DNA of 64,000 nucleotides from Cymbidium sinense (taxonomy: Eukaryota > Streptophyta > Magnoliopsida > Asparagales > Orchidaceae): positions 41,673,648-41,737,647 of the forward strand of contig CM038221.1 in assembly GCA_021442155.1 (NCBI GenBank). The letters run 5' to 3'. How positions within the stretch are numbered: the first letter of the stretch is position 1; every line of letters starts with the position of its first letter. Both the position numbers and the translations under genes were made by a program. A model generated the notes under the pieces. The model saw only the letters and a list, made by a program, of their open reading frames with translations, did no database searches and was not told where the DNA came from. Shown piece by piece: positions 50,037-61,848 of the stretch.

Positions 50037-51479
50037 TGTAGATCTTAGGGGGTACTTATTGAAGTGATCAGGTATGACATTAAGATATGATGCACTATCT
50101 TGAAAGATAGAAGATATCACCATACAATGGACCTAATCACATAATAAGGACTCTTAAGGTAGATGTGTCTTCGAATATACTAGAGATCTTTCCTTTACTT
50201 TGCATGGAGAAGCAAAATAGGGTTTATTTTAAGTCAGGTTCTTTAGATCCTTATGGATGCAAGCCTCAATAGTTAATTACATCCTAGGAAATGTGATTTC
50301 CTAAGAACATTCTCGACTAAAGTAGTTAGTTATTATCTCCAAAGATTTCAAGGTTAAGAATATCAAAGGATTGGTTGTTTTGGAAAATCAAATGAGAATG
50401 TTCAATTGGAAGATTTATTTTGGGATCCAAAGGAAGATAAGTAGGGAATGCTTATGATACTAGGAGGCCTAGTAAGCATTTCAACATATCTTATGGTGAT
50501 GCTTTATATGTTTGAATGAGAGAGAATTTATTTTATTTGAGCTAAAATTTTATTAGAATGCTAGAGTTTATAATCCATCAACACCAGATTGTGGAAGTGC
50601 CTACGAGGTAAGGAATTATTCTCATAGCCCAAGGGAAACAAGCAACCTCGGATCCTAAACCTAAGGAGCTTTAACACAAGTTAGGGAACAACCTAAATCT
50701 AAGCAGAAAGGGGACATAAGGGTTTATCTCCATAAGAGAGAGTAAACCCGTCCGACTTCTGGACTGACAACTAACTGGAGTAGTTGCCAGCTAAGATCTC
50801 CTACGATTTAAATCTATGTAGGCAAGTCTTATGAAAGTTAAAGATAGTTGGGCTGTTATTTAATTAGAAAGAAACTAAAGTCCCAAACTCACTCCCCAAG
50901 AGACTAGAGCATGAGTGGTATGAGCATATGACTCAATCTAAAATGCAAAATTTTATAATTTTTATTTCATTTTGACACATTCATTTGGACAAAGGCTTGG
51001 GATTTTATGCATAAATGCATGATGAAATAAAGTTATTGGCTAAATCAGCAAGAAGGGAGTGTTCTCCACCACAAGGGATGCCCTCACAAGTCAAGCAATC
51101 CCCTATTATGCAAGGATGGAGATCCCTCATATTCAAGGAAGAAGGAATATGACATGCTTGATGTGAGACATACAACATACAACTAAGAGGTTGCTAAATC
51201 TTTAGTTATATTGATTACAACCTAGGCTTTATGATGAAGTTGAAAGTTATTTTAAAATTTAATTGCCAGTTGTTAATTGGGTAAAAAATAATAATTTTAT
51301 CCTAAGAGCCTACCACATCCAGGCCGCACGTTCAAATATCAAACATTAAGAAACTATAACAAGCATGTTATTTCTAATGTGTAAAGTAAACATATCATCA
51401 ATCATTTTATAAACCGTGAAAGAATAAGAGGTTGGTGTGGTGTACCATACACCAGAACAAGAAAAGATGGGGTAGAGCT

Positions 51480-51487
51480 CTTATACA
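51480..51487 (-). promoter_or_regulatory. TATA-like box of LTR copy L3
   Basis: The minus strand reads TGTATAAG followed by AGCTCTACCCC, equivalent in position to 3866 and 24422. Confidence 0.5.
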
Positions 51488-54400
51488 AAATATAAAAGAA
51501 TAATTATAATTGAAATTGATTACATGCTATGGGGTCTTCTTTTCTTCATTTCTTCACATCCTCCTTCTCTTTCTTTTGATTTGATTTGCTCCCAAGGCAT
51601 CACAGGGCACCCCAAGACAAATCCTTCTATCCACTGCTCATCATAAACCCCATAGAACTAATCCTAATTCCTATTAAAAAATTACATTTTATATAAAAAA
51701 GTAAATCTAATTACACCTACAAAATAAATGTTAGCTAAACATACATAAAAATTCATGCAATTATATTTATAATTTGGACTTAGCACCCTGCACATGGGTA
51801 ACCAAGTCCACCTGTCCTAACATGGATTATACTTAGGGACTTAAATAGCACATACAAGCAAACATCATTTATTTTATGTTTATTATAGTGGTCCCTTTTA
51901 AGCATAATCACCTGCATAAAATATGATTAGGCTAGCAACAGCCTAACATCCAATCTATGAATCATACACCCTACCATCCAGTTTAAAAAACTACATCACA
52001 AAATGAAACATAGCATCAAACATACACTATCCTAACTTAGGACTAAAAATGGTGGCTTAATTCTAATGTGTGTGCCAAGACTTTATGTGGTATGTCTTAC
52101 TAAGCATTGGAGTTATGATTTTCTGAATTTGGAATTGTTCATGATAATAGGTTGGAAGGTTTCAATTTAAATAATTTAATTGATATTTTTTTGGTCTCAA
52201 TTTTAAGTTTATTTTTATGTTTAAATTGAATTTAGGTTTTCAAGAATAAGATAAATTTTGCATAGAACATAACCCATTTCATTTAACATCCTAATCCAAA
52301 TAGAATGAAACTTTCATCATGAGATGAAAATTTATTCTAAGGGTCGAACTAAGAACCTAAGTATCTTAAATATAGCCCATTTGAATTTATGTAAATAGTT
52401 CAACTAAATTTATTTGATTTGATTAATGTTTGTCTGATTTGATTTAGATTTTAAAGTTTAGGTTTGTTTAACTTCATGTATTTTGATTTATTAATTCTAG
52501 ATTCATTAGATTTTAGTTTGATTTGACTAAATTTTGATAATTCAATATCCTTTAAATTAATATCTAATTCCTTTCTTTTGGGTTTTAATTTAAGATTTTA
52601 ATTTTATATGATTAATATTATTTTGATGTTGTTTAGATTCATTGATTTTATTATTTCATTTAAATTTGGTTTAGATTGGTGAACATAGTTTAATTTACTT
52701 AACTTGATTTAATTAAAATTTAATGTGATCTTTTATTTGAATTTATGGGTTTAATTCATTAAATTTAGCCATTTAGTTTGTATATTGATTATTTCCTTAG
52801 TTTGATGATCGATTTGATTTAATTTAATTAATCTCTTATCTTAGTTTAATAGGTTTATTTGTTTTGTTTGAGTTTTATTTTGTTTGACTTATTTTGATAT
52901 TGATTGGAATTAAGAGTAATTGGATATGATTTAATAACTTTAGAGTTTATATTTAATTTTGTACTTGTTTGATTTGATTATGATTTATTTATTTATCAGT
53001 TTGATTGGATTAAATGAATTGAAAGTATGCTTTGATTTTAATTAGGTTTGATTATTTACGATTAGAATTTCATTTAACCTCATTCAACTATTCTATTTAA
53101 CATCTAATTAAGAGTATATGTTTTGATTTAATTATTAGATTTATATATTTAATAGTTAATTAGCTCATCTTATTCAAGTTGAATTAGATTCAATTCGATT
53201 ATGTACTAAATTGTTGAAAGTTTATTTTAATTTGATTTGATTAGTTTCATAAGATTAATTAAATGGAAGTGATTTATGATTAGGTTCAAGTTTAATTTCG
53301 TTAGGTTTAAGTTTAATTTATTTGATTAGGTTTAATTTGTTTTATTAGGTTTAGGTTTAATTTTGTTAAGTTTAGGTTTAGTTTCAATTGAAGGTTATGT
53401 GATGTTTACTTAATTTAATTTAGAGCATGGTATTTATGATTTTAGCTTGATTATTTTAATTTATTAAAGTTTAGCTTTGATAAATTTAACTAATGTTAAT
53501 TTAATGATTAATTAAACCTAAATTTTAAATGGTTTTATAACTCAAAGGATTATATTATTTTCATAAGGTTATTTGATGTTAATTAGGGTGGTTTAAATAA
53601 TTTTCATGATTTTACTAATTTTTTATTTTTTAAAATTAATTATTTCAAGAAATTAAGCATTTAAAATTTGAAATTCTGTACCTCCTAATCCATTCATCAT
53701 TTTGATTTAAAAGTTTTATGGTATGTGTAGTTTAAACTCAATTTCAATCCCTAAATGTTCTCAATGATTAATATTTTTAGATTAATTAATGAAATTTGAT
53801 CTTTATAAAACCTAAATTAAGCTCAACATACCTAATAGAAATTAGAGATTTTAACTTTATTAGATTCATCTCGAAAAGATAAATTCAACGAGCCCTTATT
53901 TGCATTTTTTCGTTGAATAGTTTATTTTTAGAATTTTTTGAAGTTTCAGGTTTTTTTAATATTTATTTAATTCCAAAAATCCTCATTTTCTTACTTAAAC
54001 CGATTAGCCATGCGTGATGGTGTAAGTTACGCATTGGCATTATAGTTTGGTCCATGTGGAATCCGCGTGGATTGAGCAAAAAAATTGCGGGTGTAGATCT
54101 GTCCATTAGATCAAAGATCAAATTGTCCAGATCAAATTTATTGATCTAAGGGATGAAATCAAATCTTCTAACATTTTAATCTCAACCGTCCATCCCAATT
54201 AATGGAGATCAAGATGGTTGACAGCTTGTTCTCCCCATGAGCGGCAAACCATAGTCAAAATTGAGCACGAGTTTGGGCTTGATTTTTTGGCGAACCTCTC
54301 TGGAAAAATGCCCGCTCTCACATTAGGATCAATTAAACTAGAAACTGCAAAGGATAACAAATGGATATTCCTAAGATCGTGTGAACATTATCACAAGCAA

Positions 54401-54959
54401 AGAGATATATGGCCAGCTAAAGATTAATGAAATTACCTCACTTTGAGTAAAATCAGTTCAAAAATGTTCCCAGATGTGAGACAAAGCTCCAAGGTGAGTG
54501 TGCTCGTTTGCCTCCTCTTTGGTTCTTAGGGACATCAACCACTGCTTCCTTTCGCTAGAGTTCAATGTATTTTGGTGGATTTGAAGTCGGGGAAGGTGGG
54601 GGAAAGGCTCAATTTCTCTCCTTAGATGATGGTGAGTGTGTAGGGAATGTTCAAAAGTGTTGAAATAAGCTAAAGATAAGATTTTATAGATGGCCAACCC
54701 CCTCCCCATTAATGGAGCTTGGAGGTGGCCAACCATAGGGAATTGGAGCCTGTTACTTGATGCAGGAGGTGGTTAATTTACTGTAGACCATCCTAAAGTC
54801 AAGCCAAAAGCATGGTGGAGGGAAGGATAAGAGATTAAAGAGTTTGGAAGGATGTTACATTTTCTCCACTTTGCATTTAACCTCTATTTCCACTTGGTTT
54901 CATCCAGCCACAAAAGTTGAAGTTCAACTCTTGCATTAGGGAGCTTAGCTGGTTTTAGG

Positions 54960-55830
54960 TTGCCAAAATCTAATTTGGACTTAGATTTTGAATTAGGTCA
55001 ACATGAGTTGACCCAAATAAGTTGGATTGGGTTTAAGTAACTTAAATTGACTTATTAGCTTTGTGTGTAAGGTTCAATTATAACCAATTGAACATTTCAG
55101 TCATATGAATTTAATTAATTTAATTTGATTTGATCCTAAAATGATTTAAGCCTATTTTGATCTGCTTTGACCAAAGTGGATCTAATTGAGTTCACATGGC
55201 CTAATTGGTCATGTTGGGTTTGGATTAGAGTTCAATTATATTTGATTAATCATTTATGATAAGTTTAATTGATTAATTTTATTTAGTTTGGATTAATTTT
55301 GAATTTGACCCAAGTTTGACTAGGTTTGACCAACTTTATATGGTTATTTATATTTATTATGTTTCAATCATATTTTATGAATTATTTGGAACACTTTTGG
55401 TCAATTATTTCATCTAATTTATATTAATTTTTGGTTTGACCCAAGTTTGACCAAAATTGAATTTAAATGGTTAATATGCATTCATTTAGGTCAACTGATT
55501 GAATTGGTTGAATTAATTAGATCAAAGCTTGTTTGAATTATGCTTATATATGAGTTAAGATCAATTTAAATGTTTAATTTGAATTAATTTGAATTTATTT
55601 TGAATTTAGCTTAATTAAGTCTACTTGGGCCAGCTTGGGTTAAGTGGCTCAATTAACCTATTTGAAGCTTATTGGATTCAGATTTATTTATATTTGTATT
55701 TAAGCATATTTATTTAATATTTTTTTGAGTATTTGGAGTAATTCAATTTGGCCAAATTTTGGTTCATTAACTTTTGACTTAATGGATCAACTCTAGGTCA
55801 AATGACCTATTTGTCACTTTGAAACTCATT
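54960..55830. promoter_or_regulatory. TTGAC (W-box-like) cluster of L3
   Basis: At least a dozen TTGAC cores on either strand were counted by eye, such as TTGACCCAAGTTTGACTAGG (55316-55335 region). The cluster sits just inside the LTR start, as in L2m. Confidence 0.45.
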
Positions 55831-56327
55831 TGCATTTAATTTTGAGTTCATTTATATTTTTGTATTGGTTCTATGCTTTTGGTTTAATTTTGATTTAATT
55901 TAATTTTATTTGGACTTAGGTGATTTTGAGCTTAGAAGGGTTAATTGAGTTAATCAATCATCACCTTAGCAGGCTCAATTTAATTTAGATTTTAATTCAA
56001 ATATGTTTGATTTAGATTTCTATTGAGTTTCATTAGATTTGGGTTTACTTCTAGGTTCATCTGATTTGATTGGATTAGGACAATTCCTAAGAGGATCTAT
56101 CAAGATGACCTAGCCATTCACTTTAGTATATTGAGTTTGATTCGATTTCAAATTTGATTTTAGTTTCAAGTTTTATTGTTTGATTCAATTTGTTATTTTA
56201 TTTTGGTTTGTTTATGTAGCCATTAAGCATAGTGTCCTAAGTGTCTAATTAGGGAACTCTTAATCTAAGATTAGGGGACCTAATTATTAGGATAAGGATA
56301 ATATTAACCTCCAAAATTAGGTCAACA

Positions 56328-56342
56328 AATGGACCCCCAATA
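56328..56342 (-). promoter_or_regulatory. Polypurine-tract-like sequence before L3
   Basis: The minus strand reads CTATTGGGGGTCCATT directly before TGTTGACC. The G5 core suits a PPT although it is followed by two pyrimidines. Not present before L2m, where AT2 sequence abuts. Confidence 0.5.
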
Positions 56343-56439
56343 GGTGTGGTGTAACTAGGCACACACACAAGGCGTGGCAGATGATTAACAACCTCCAAAA
56401 GGATTGCAAACACTAACAAGATGATATATACCTAAATTG

Positions 56440-57075
56440 AGAGATAGACTCACAATTCTAGTGCAATGTAACTCATTTCATCGAGGCATAAGAGAGAATC
56501 AAGTTTTAGTTTGATATGGATGAAGATTGATTTCATAAGGACATGAAGAGTGATTTGGTGAATTACACATGAATTAGATTTGATATATGCCAAGGGCATA
56601 AATAAAGGGAAAAATTTGCTAGGGATTGAGATTTGATTTAAGTTTGTTTGATTTATTTGGGAGGAATCCACTGAGGATATATGTTTGATTGAATTTATTT
56701 GATTTATGGAAGGGAGATCTGTTGGGGATACAATCTTGAATCCGTTGGGGATCAAGATTAGATTTATTTTTATTTGATTTACATTTTATTTATTTTTGAT
56801 TTGGCTCTACTAGGGAGATTAATTTGATTTGGGTATTGGTTTGGTTTATTAAATTTTGATTTGTGCCTCATTAGGGAGAAGTTTGATTTGCTTGATTTAA
56901 TTTGGTTGATTTGATTTGGAGGCATATATGTTGGGGATATGAGCTCGGTTGAATTTGTTTGATTTAATTTGTTGATTTAGCTTCATTGAGGAGGTGAGTT
57001 TAGATTATTTTAATTTGGGCTCCACTAGGGAGGTTGATTTGGTTTATTTGATTTGTTATGGACCTTGTCAATTTT
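56440..57075 (+). repeat. Degenerate CTCCACTAGGGAGG repeats
   Basis: Irregular units of 55-90 bases, each with a GGCTCYACTAGGGAG-like box or a TGTTGGGGATA-like box followed by TTTGATTTGATTTG. Boxes lie near 56643, 56711, 56741, 56805, 56868, 56930, 56985 and 57010. Confidence 0.6.
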
Positions 57076-57079
57076 TGAT

Positions 57080-58690
57080 GGATCACATTAAGAAGGGGCT
57101 ATGAAAGATTGGGCTTATCTTAGATTTATCAGTCCAAAGGGGTAGTCTACCGACCGAATGTAGGACTATCCAACCTAAGGGTTCCTCATCGGCGTGCAAC
57201 GACTGTACTAGGAAGAAACCATGGGGAATTACATCCTTTGAAGTGGAACAGCCAGGTGACTTGTTGGTAGCATAACAAGTCAAACCCAACCTAGGGTGAC
57301 TTTTTAGTTAGTGTCACTATGGATCTTATCTCAACTCAGGAATAGTCAAGATGATTTAATTTGATTTGATGTGATATGATTTGATGTGGGTTTGATTTGT
57401 TTAATTTGGTTTGTTCAATTTGATATAATTTATGGACTCATCTGTGCGATGGGGACTAAGAAGGCTATGAAAGCTTGGGCTTATCTTAGATTTACCAGTC
57501 CAAAGGGGTACTCTACCAGATGAAGGGTAAGACTATCCAACCTAAGGGTTACGTTGATCGTGTCTTGGGAAGAAGCACGAGGACTTATATCTTCCAAGCG
57601 AACAACTAGGTGACCTATTGGGCATAAAAATCATTCCCAACTAAGAGACTCGAATGAGTGTCACATGGGTCTTATATTAACTCAAGAGTAGTCAAGGTGA
57701 TTCATATAGGGAGGTTTGCTAACACTGTCTTAAAGATAAGATGTCAGCTTGGAAAAAGGTACCACTAGGGGTATCCTCCTAATCCATAAGTGAATTTATA
57801 TTTTATTTTGTTTATATGTTTGTGTGGATCCTGTTAGTGTGTGAGGGACCACACTAAGAAAGAGCCATGGGGGCTTCGACCTGTCTTATTTAATGGCCTA
57901 AGGGAGAGTCTATTATATAGAACTTCCAATCTGGGTTAAGGAAAGCTGTCCAATCGATAGTAACCGTGATAGGGTCGTAAAGGATGTGAACCAAATAAAG
58001 TGCCCATAGGGGAGGTGCCTCAGGGGTTTATTGATCCGAAAGGAAAGCCTAGGTATCGGTGATGAACTTAAGGGAGACTTACATTGTTTGAGTGTTTATC
58101 CCAAGGGTGGGGTAGGTCATTGTCGCATAGCAACAACCAACCTAAGGTGCCCATTGGTGCATGATCTAGGAAGAAAGTGTAGGAGACTTACATCTTCCTA
58201 AGTGGAACTGATTATCGGCTAGCATATCTGCGAGTGGTTTCAACGATTAGGAAGAATGCATGAAGACTTACATCTTCCAAAAGCAAGAAATAACTGCTAG
58301 GGTGACTTATTGATGGCACAATAACCGACCTAAGGGACATTGCGGGGAGTCACAAAGAATGACTAGACTTAGACTTGAAGTAGTTAGGAGTAAAGGAGTT
58401 GCTAATCCTCAAATATAAACTCGACCCAATCAGTGTACGGTTGCTAGTTCAAGAAGATAGCACAGTCACTTACATCTTCTTAAATAGAACCAACATGAAG
58501 GTATCTTATCGATTATGCAATAATACATACCATACTAACAAGGTGCTCGTCCATGTGCAGTGGTTAAACTAGGGAGAAAGCATCAGGGACTTATATCTCC
58601 TAAGCAAAAGACCACTGGGGAGAACCACTAGGTAATGAATCAAACTAGACCTAGGCACTCGTGAGGGGCCATTGGGGAATTATCTTAACT
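57080..58690 (+). repeat. Degenerate ~365 bp and shorter repeats with ACTTACATCTTCC box
   Basis: Two units with period about 366 start GGCTATGAAAG at 57097 and 57463 and share TGGGCTTATCTTAGATTTA, CAGTCCAAAGGGGTA and CTATCCAACCTAAGGGTT. A third, much decayed unit starts near 57862. A box of the form GGAAGAAR..GRGACTTAYATCTTCC recurs six times (about 57210, 57566, 58168, 58249, 58454 and 58571). Confidence 0.75.
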
Positions 58691-58929
58691 CAAAGTACCC
58701 CAAGACAAAGGATTTGTGTTTGATTTATTTTGTGTTTATGTGTAGTTTGTGTTTGTGATGTGCTAATGAATTATATGATGCCGCTTGGGTTCTCTTATAC
58801 CTACCCTAAACATACCATGAAAGATTCGGGCAATGGAAATGCTTTCAATTTGAAGAGATATTTTTGATTAGAAATAGAATTCTCATTGATGATAATTATT
58901 TTTTTTAAAAGATGATTTTATGGGTAATT

Positions 58930-59285
58930 TTATTTAGGTAGAGCCCATTGATTGGAAGCATCAGATGTTCTCCTTTATGGTTGATTAGTTGATATGATCC
59001 TCCTTGGTAGGCTTTCTCTATGACAAAAGGGTCTTCCTAAGTGGGTTCAAACTTTCCTCCCAGCTTGCGATGGGCAACAATTATAACTAAGCTATCCTAC
59101 TAGAAAAGCTTTAGGATGGATCAACTTGTTGTGAGCTTGAATCATTTTGGCTTTGTATAACTCAAAGTTTTGGCATGCTTGTAAGAATCTCTCCTCTGAA
59201 CCTTCAAGCTCTTCTAACCTGTGGGTAAAATTTTATATTCTTTCCTTCATTTGTGGTGAAAACAAAAATAAAAAATGTCTTGTTG
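58930..59285 (-). pseudogene. Gypsy pol C-terminus (post-integrase) remnant
   Basis: The minus strand reads RLEELEGSEERFLQACQNF, ELYKAKMIQAHNKLIHPKAF, then, after a small frame change, LGGKFEPT, EDPFVIEKAYQGGSYQLI and LMLPINGLYLNKI. This is the segment after the integrase core in Tat/Athila-type gypsy polyproteins (KF.P.WEGP..V...Y..GAY.L, PING.YLKKYY). It starts only a few tens of bases inside the PBS-like site of L4, so everything from gag to the integrase core has been deleted. Confidence 0.8.
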
Positions 59286-59293
59286 GGATGCCA
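59286..59293 (-). promoter_or_regulatory. PBS-like start after LTR copy L4
   Basis: The minus strand reads TGGCATCCCAACAAG right after ATCTGCG. It aligns with the equivalent site of L1 and L2p. Confidence 0.4.
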
Positions 59294-60090
59294 CGCAGAT
59301 CCGCAGATATTCTTATTAGGGTGATCGGGTATGACATTGAGGAAATGTCCACTATCTCGAAAGATAGAAGTTACCACCCTACAATGGACCTAATCACCTT
59401 AATAAGAACTCCTAAGGACTATGGGTCTTCGGAATGTATCAGAGATTCTTCCTATACTTTACATGGAAAAATAAATCATGGTTTATTTTAAACTGAGTTT
59501 GTTAAGTTTCTTATGGAGGCAAGCCCCCATAGTAAATTACATCTTAAGGAGTGAGATTCCTTAAGAATACTTGTTCCACACATTGAACCAAAGATCCACT
59601 ATAAACGTCAATCAAATAATCATGTACTAGAAGAAAATAATGAAGAGGACACTATGGAATAGATGAACTCTCCACTCAGCACCATCAGCAACGAGAACTC
59701 AAGGAACCTGAACCTGAATTTGACATTTATGAAGAAGATTCTTCATCATGGATAGTCTCATTTAATATTTTTCAATATTTCAAAGCTAATAATGATCAAT
59801 TTCATGAACTGAGGTCGTTCGGACATCGTCACAGCTTTTCAACTCTGATATGTGCATCGACACATTAGTAGCTTGATCGCTTTATCAATCGCTCTTTAGA
59901 TTATGCAATATTTATATTTTGATCAATTTTGATATTCTGAACATGACAACAAAGTTTGTTCATCAATTGAAGATTATTTTGACCATTTTTAGTGACACCC
60001 AATGCATTTTGAGCCTTAGTTTATGTACTGACACCTCCGAAGTCCATCGAATTTGACTTGTGGACTTAACTTGACTTATGACACATATGT

Positions 60091-60164
60091 GAAGGTCAAC
60101 AAATGTCCCCCAACAAATATGATTTGCGCATGGAGTGAGTCACATTTGTTGAAAATTGGTTGAC
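60091..60164. other. Imperfect inverted repeat
   Basis: AGGTCAACAAATGT near 60093 pairs with ACATTTGTTGA and TTGACCT near 60145-60165, leaving a seven-base bulge. Loop about 35 bases with CCCCCAACAAATATG. Lies just upstream of the gypsy fragment inside the insertion. Confidence 0.6.
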
Positions 60165-60179
60165 CTTTTAGGCTGGCCA

Positions 60180-60480
60180 TAGAACTTATCAGGAACCAAT
60201 CAACCATTTCCAAGGTTAATGAAGAAGGATGCTCTATTCAAATGGGACAAAGAGTGCTAAGAAGCATTCAATAGCATTAAAAGCTACCTGATAAATCCAC
60301 TAATCCTTGCAGTGGCTACTCCTAGGAAGCCCCTTATTCTATACATAACTGCATTAAAAGAGTCTCTTGGAGCACTATTGGCACAACATAATGAAGAAAG
60401 TAAAGATAATGCTCTTTATTATATCGAGGCTGATTGGAGAAATGAGATACTCTCTGATAGAGAAGCACTATTTAGCATTG
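60180..60480 (+). pseudogene. Gypsy RT end and RNase H fragment
   Basis: The plus strand reads NLSGTNQPFPRLMKKDALFK, AFNSIKSYLINPLILAVATP, RKPLILYITALKESLGALLA and QHNEESKDNALYYIEA. This matches the RT tether and RNase H start of Tat/Athila-type gypsy pol (FTRLMKK, PLILYIA..E.SLGALLAQ). One stop after KEC. Only about 100 residues are kept. Orientation is opposite to the surrounding LTR. Confidence 0.85.
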
Positions 60481-61575
60481 ATCTTTGTAATCCAAAAGCT
60501 CATGTATGTTATCTTATAATACTCTATTAAGGTAAATGATCATTGTCTCCAAAAGATTTCAAAAGGTAGGACTATCAATCGATTAGTTTTTTTTAGAAAG
60601 TTAAGTGGGATTGACTAAGAGGAGGGAGTTCTTATCGCCAAATGAAAAAATAATTAGGGGATGCTTAAGATAGGAAGCCTAGTAAGCATCAAACTATCCT
60701 ATGATTGGGCTTTACACTTTTGAGAATTATTTTATTTTCATTGAATTTTCATTAGAATGCTAAAGCTTATAATTCTATGATACAAGGTCATAAAAATGCC
60801 TAAGAGGTGAAGATTTATGCTAGTAGCCTACAAAGAAAAGTAGCAACCTTTGAATCTAAATCTAGGGGCTTTGGCGAGGGCCAAAAGCACGACCTAAATC
60901 TAAGGAGAAAAATGGGTGTTTGGTTTACCTCCATAAGAGATGATAAACCCATTGGGCGTCTGACTTGGGGTGGCCCCCAACTAACTCCTCCTATGGTTTT
61001 AAAATATATAGGCAAGTCATATGTTTATGCAAGATAGCAAGGTTGTTATTTATTTAGAATGAGGTTAAGTCCTTAAATGCACTCCCTAAAAAGACTAGAT
61101 CATGTAGGGCATGAATTCATCACTTAAATCTAATGCAAACTTTTCATATGTTTTATTTTCATTTTGGACAATCATTTGACTCAGGCTATATGATTCTTTA
61201 TGCTTAATGCATGAGAAATTAGATTATTGGCCAAAATTAGCAAGATAAAGATGCATGTTTCCACCATGACTCTCACAAGTCAAGCCAAGTTCCTGGCAAA
61301 GGTGGAAGCCCTCCAATCAAGAGTGAAATAATATACTTTTATGCATGATGTTAGAAAAGAAAGTACACATTTAGTTAAGGGGTTACTAATTCTTTTATCT
61401 TGATTTAAACTTAGGCTTTAGATGAGATTATGAGTTGTTTATTTTTAATTTTAAGTTGATTAATTTGGTAGAAGATTTATTTTTTCCCTAAGAGCCTAAT
61501 CATCATCCAGGCCATACATCAAGTAAGGAAGGAATAAGGAAAAGGATGTCATCTTAGTGCACATGTTAAACAAAA

Positions 61576-61662
61576 CATCAAACATTTTATAGAGCTAATG
61601 CAAAAGAATAAAAGGCCAACATCAAACATTTTATAGAGCTAATGCAAAAGAATAAAAGGCCA
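61576..61662. repeat. Perfect 44 bp tandem duplication
   Basis: The unit starting CATCAAACATTTTATAGAGC and ending AATAAAAGGCCA occurs at 61576 and again at 61620 with 43 identical bases. Other LTR copies have one unit. Confidence 0.9.
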
Positions 61663-61720
61663 TTTTTGGTCGGGCACTACCGCATAAACCCAAAAATAAA
61701 TTGGATAGCTGAACTCTACC

Positions 61721-61728
61721 TTTATACA
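61721..61728 (-). promoter_or_regulatory. TATA-like box of LTR copy L4
   Basis: The minus strand reads GTTGTATAAAGGTAGAG followed by TTCAGCTATCC, equivalent to the L1 box at 3866. Confidence 0.5.
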
Positions 61729-61796
61729 ACCCGGATTACAAATGAATCAATTACAATTAAGCAAGGAATTCATGTTATGGGGGTCTTAATTCATCA

Positions 61797-61848
61797 CTTC
61801 TTCTTTCTTTTCTTCTTTTCTTCTTTTCTTCTTTCTTCTTTTGGTTCC
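61797..61848. repeat. Pyrimidine-rich CTT tract
   Basis: Irregular TTC/CTTTT repeats over about 50 bases upstream (on -, downstream of the TATA strand sense) in L4. L1 and L3 have a shorter GAAGAAAGAAGAA counterpart (3780-3805; 51541-51570 on -). Confidence 0.75.

Larger units (their letters stand above)
50037..56327 (-). mobile_element. Complete giant LTR copy L3, about 6.3 kb
   Basis: Minus-strand order is: TGTTGACC start (56327) after a GGGGG-containing purine tract, TTGAC-rich block (to about 54960), GC-richer block (54950-54000), AT-rich block AT2 (53990-52100), 3' part with TATA-like box (52060-50041) and the end GATCTACA (50037). Shared starts (L2m) and ends (L1, L2p, L4) define it. 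No coding content was found; short frames at 54218-54427 (+) and 54458-54736 (-) have no recognisable protein. The length is at the extreme end for plant LTRs as I know them (Ogre-type LTRs reach 5-6 kb). Confidence 0.65.
56343..58929 (-). other. 3' non-coding internal region of the long-LTR element
   Basis: Between the pol C-terminus and L3. No coding frame of note. It holds two degenerate repeat fields listed separately. Candidate frames on - at 56450-56755 and 57083-57289 are not similar to any protein I know. Confidence 0.5.
59572..60517 (+). mobile_element. 946 bp insertion with 6 bp target duplication
   Basis: AATACT occurs at 59566-59571 and 60518-60523. Comparison with L1 and L3 shows the LTR sequence is continuous when one AATACT plus the insert are removed. 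The insert begins TGTTCCACAC and ends GTTATCTTAT, with no direct terminal repeats seen. It contains a gypsy RT-tail/RNase H fragment (60180-60480) and a long imperfect inverted repeat (60091-60164). Confidence 0.7.

Noticed and set aside
54218..54736. Frames of 69 (+) and 92 (-) codons
   Set aside because: Opposite-strand frames in the GC-richer LTR block, with no shared protein in other copies.
57080..58690. CRISPR-like repeat-spacer pattern
   Set aside because: Repeats are diverged, spacing is irregular and the context is a plant retroelement.
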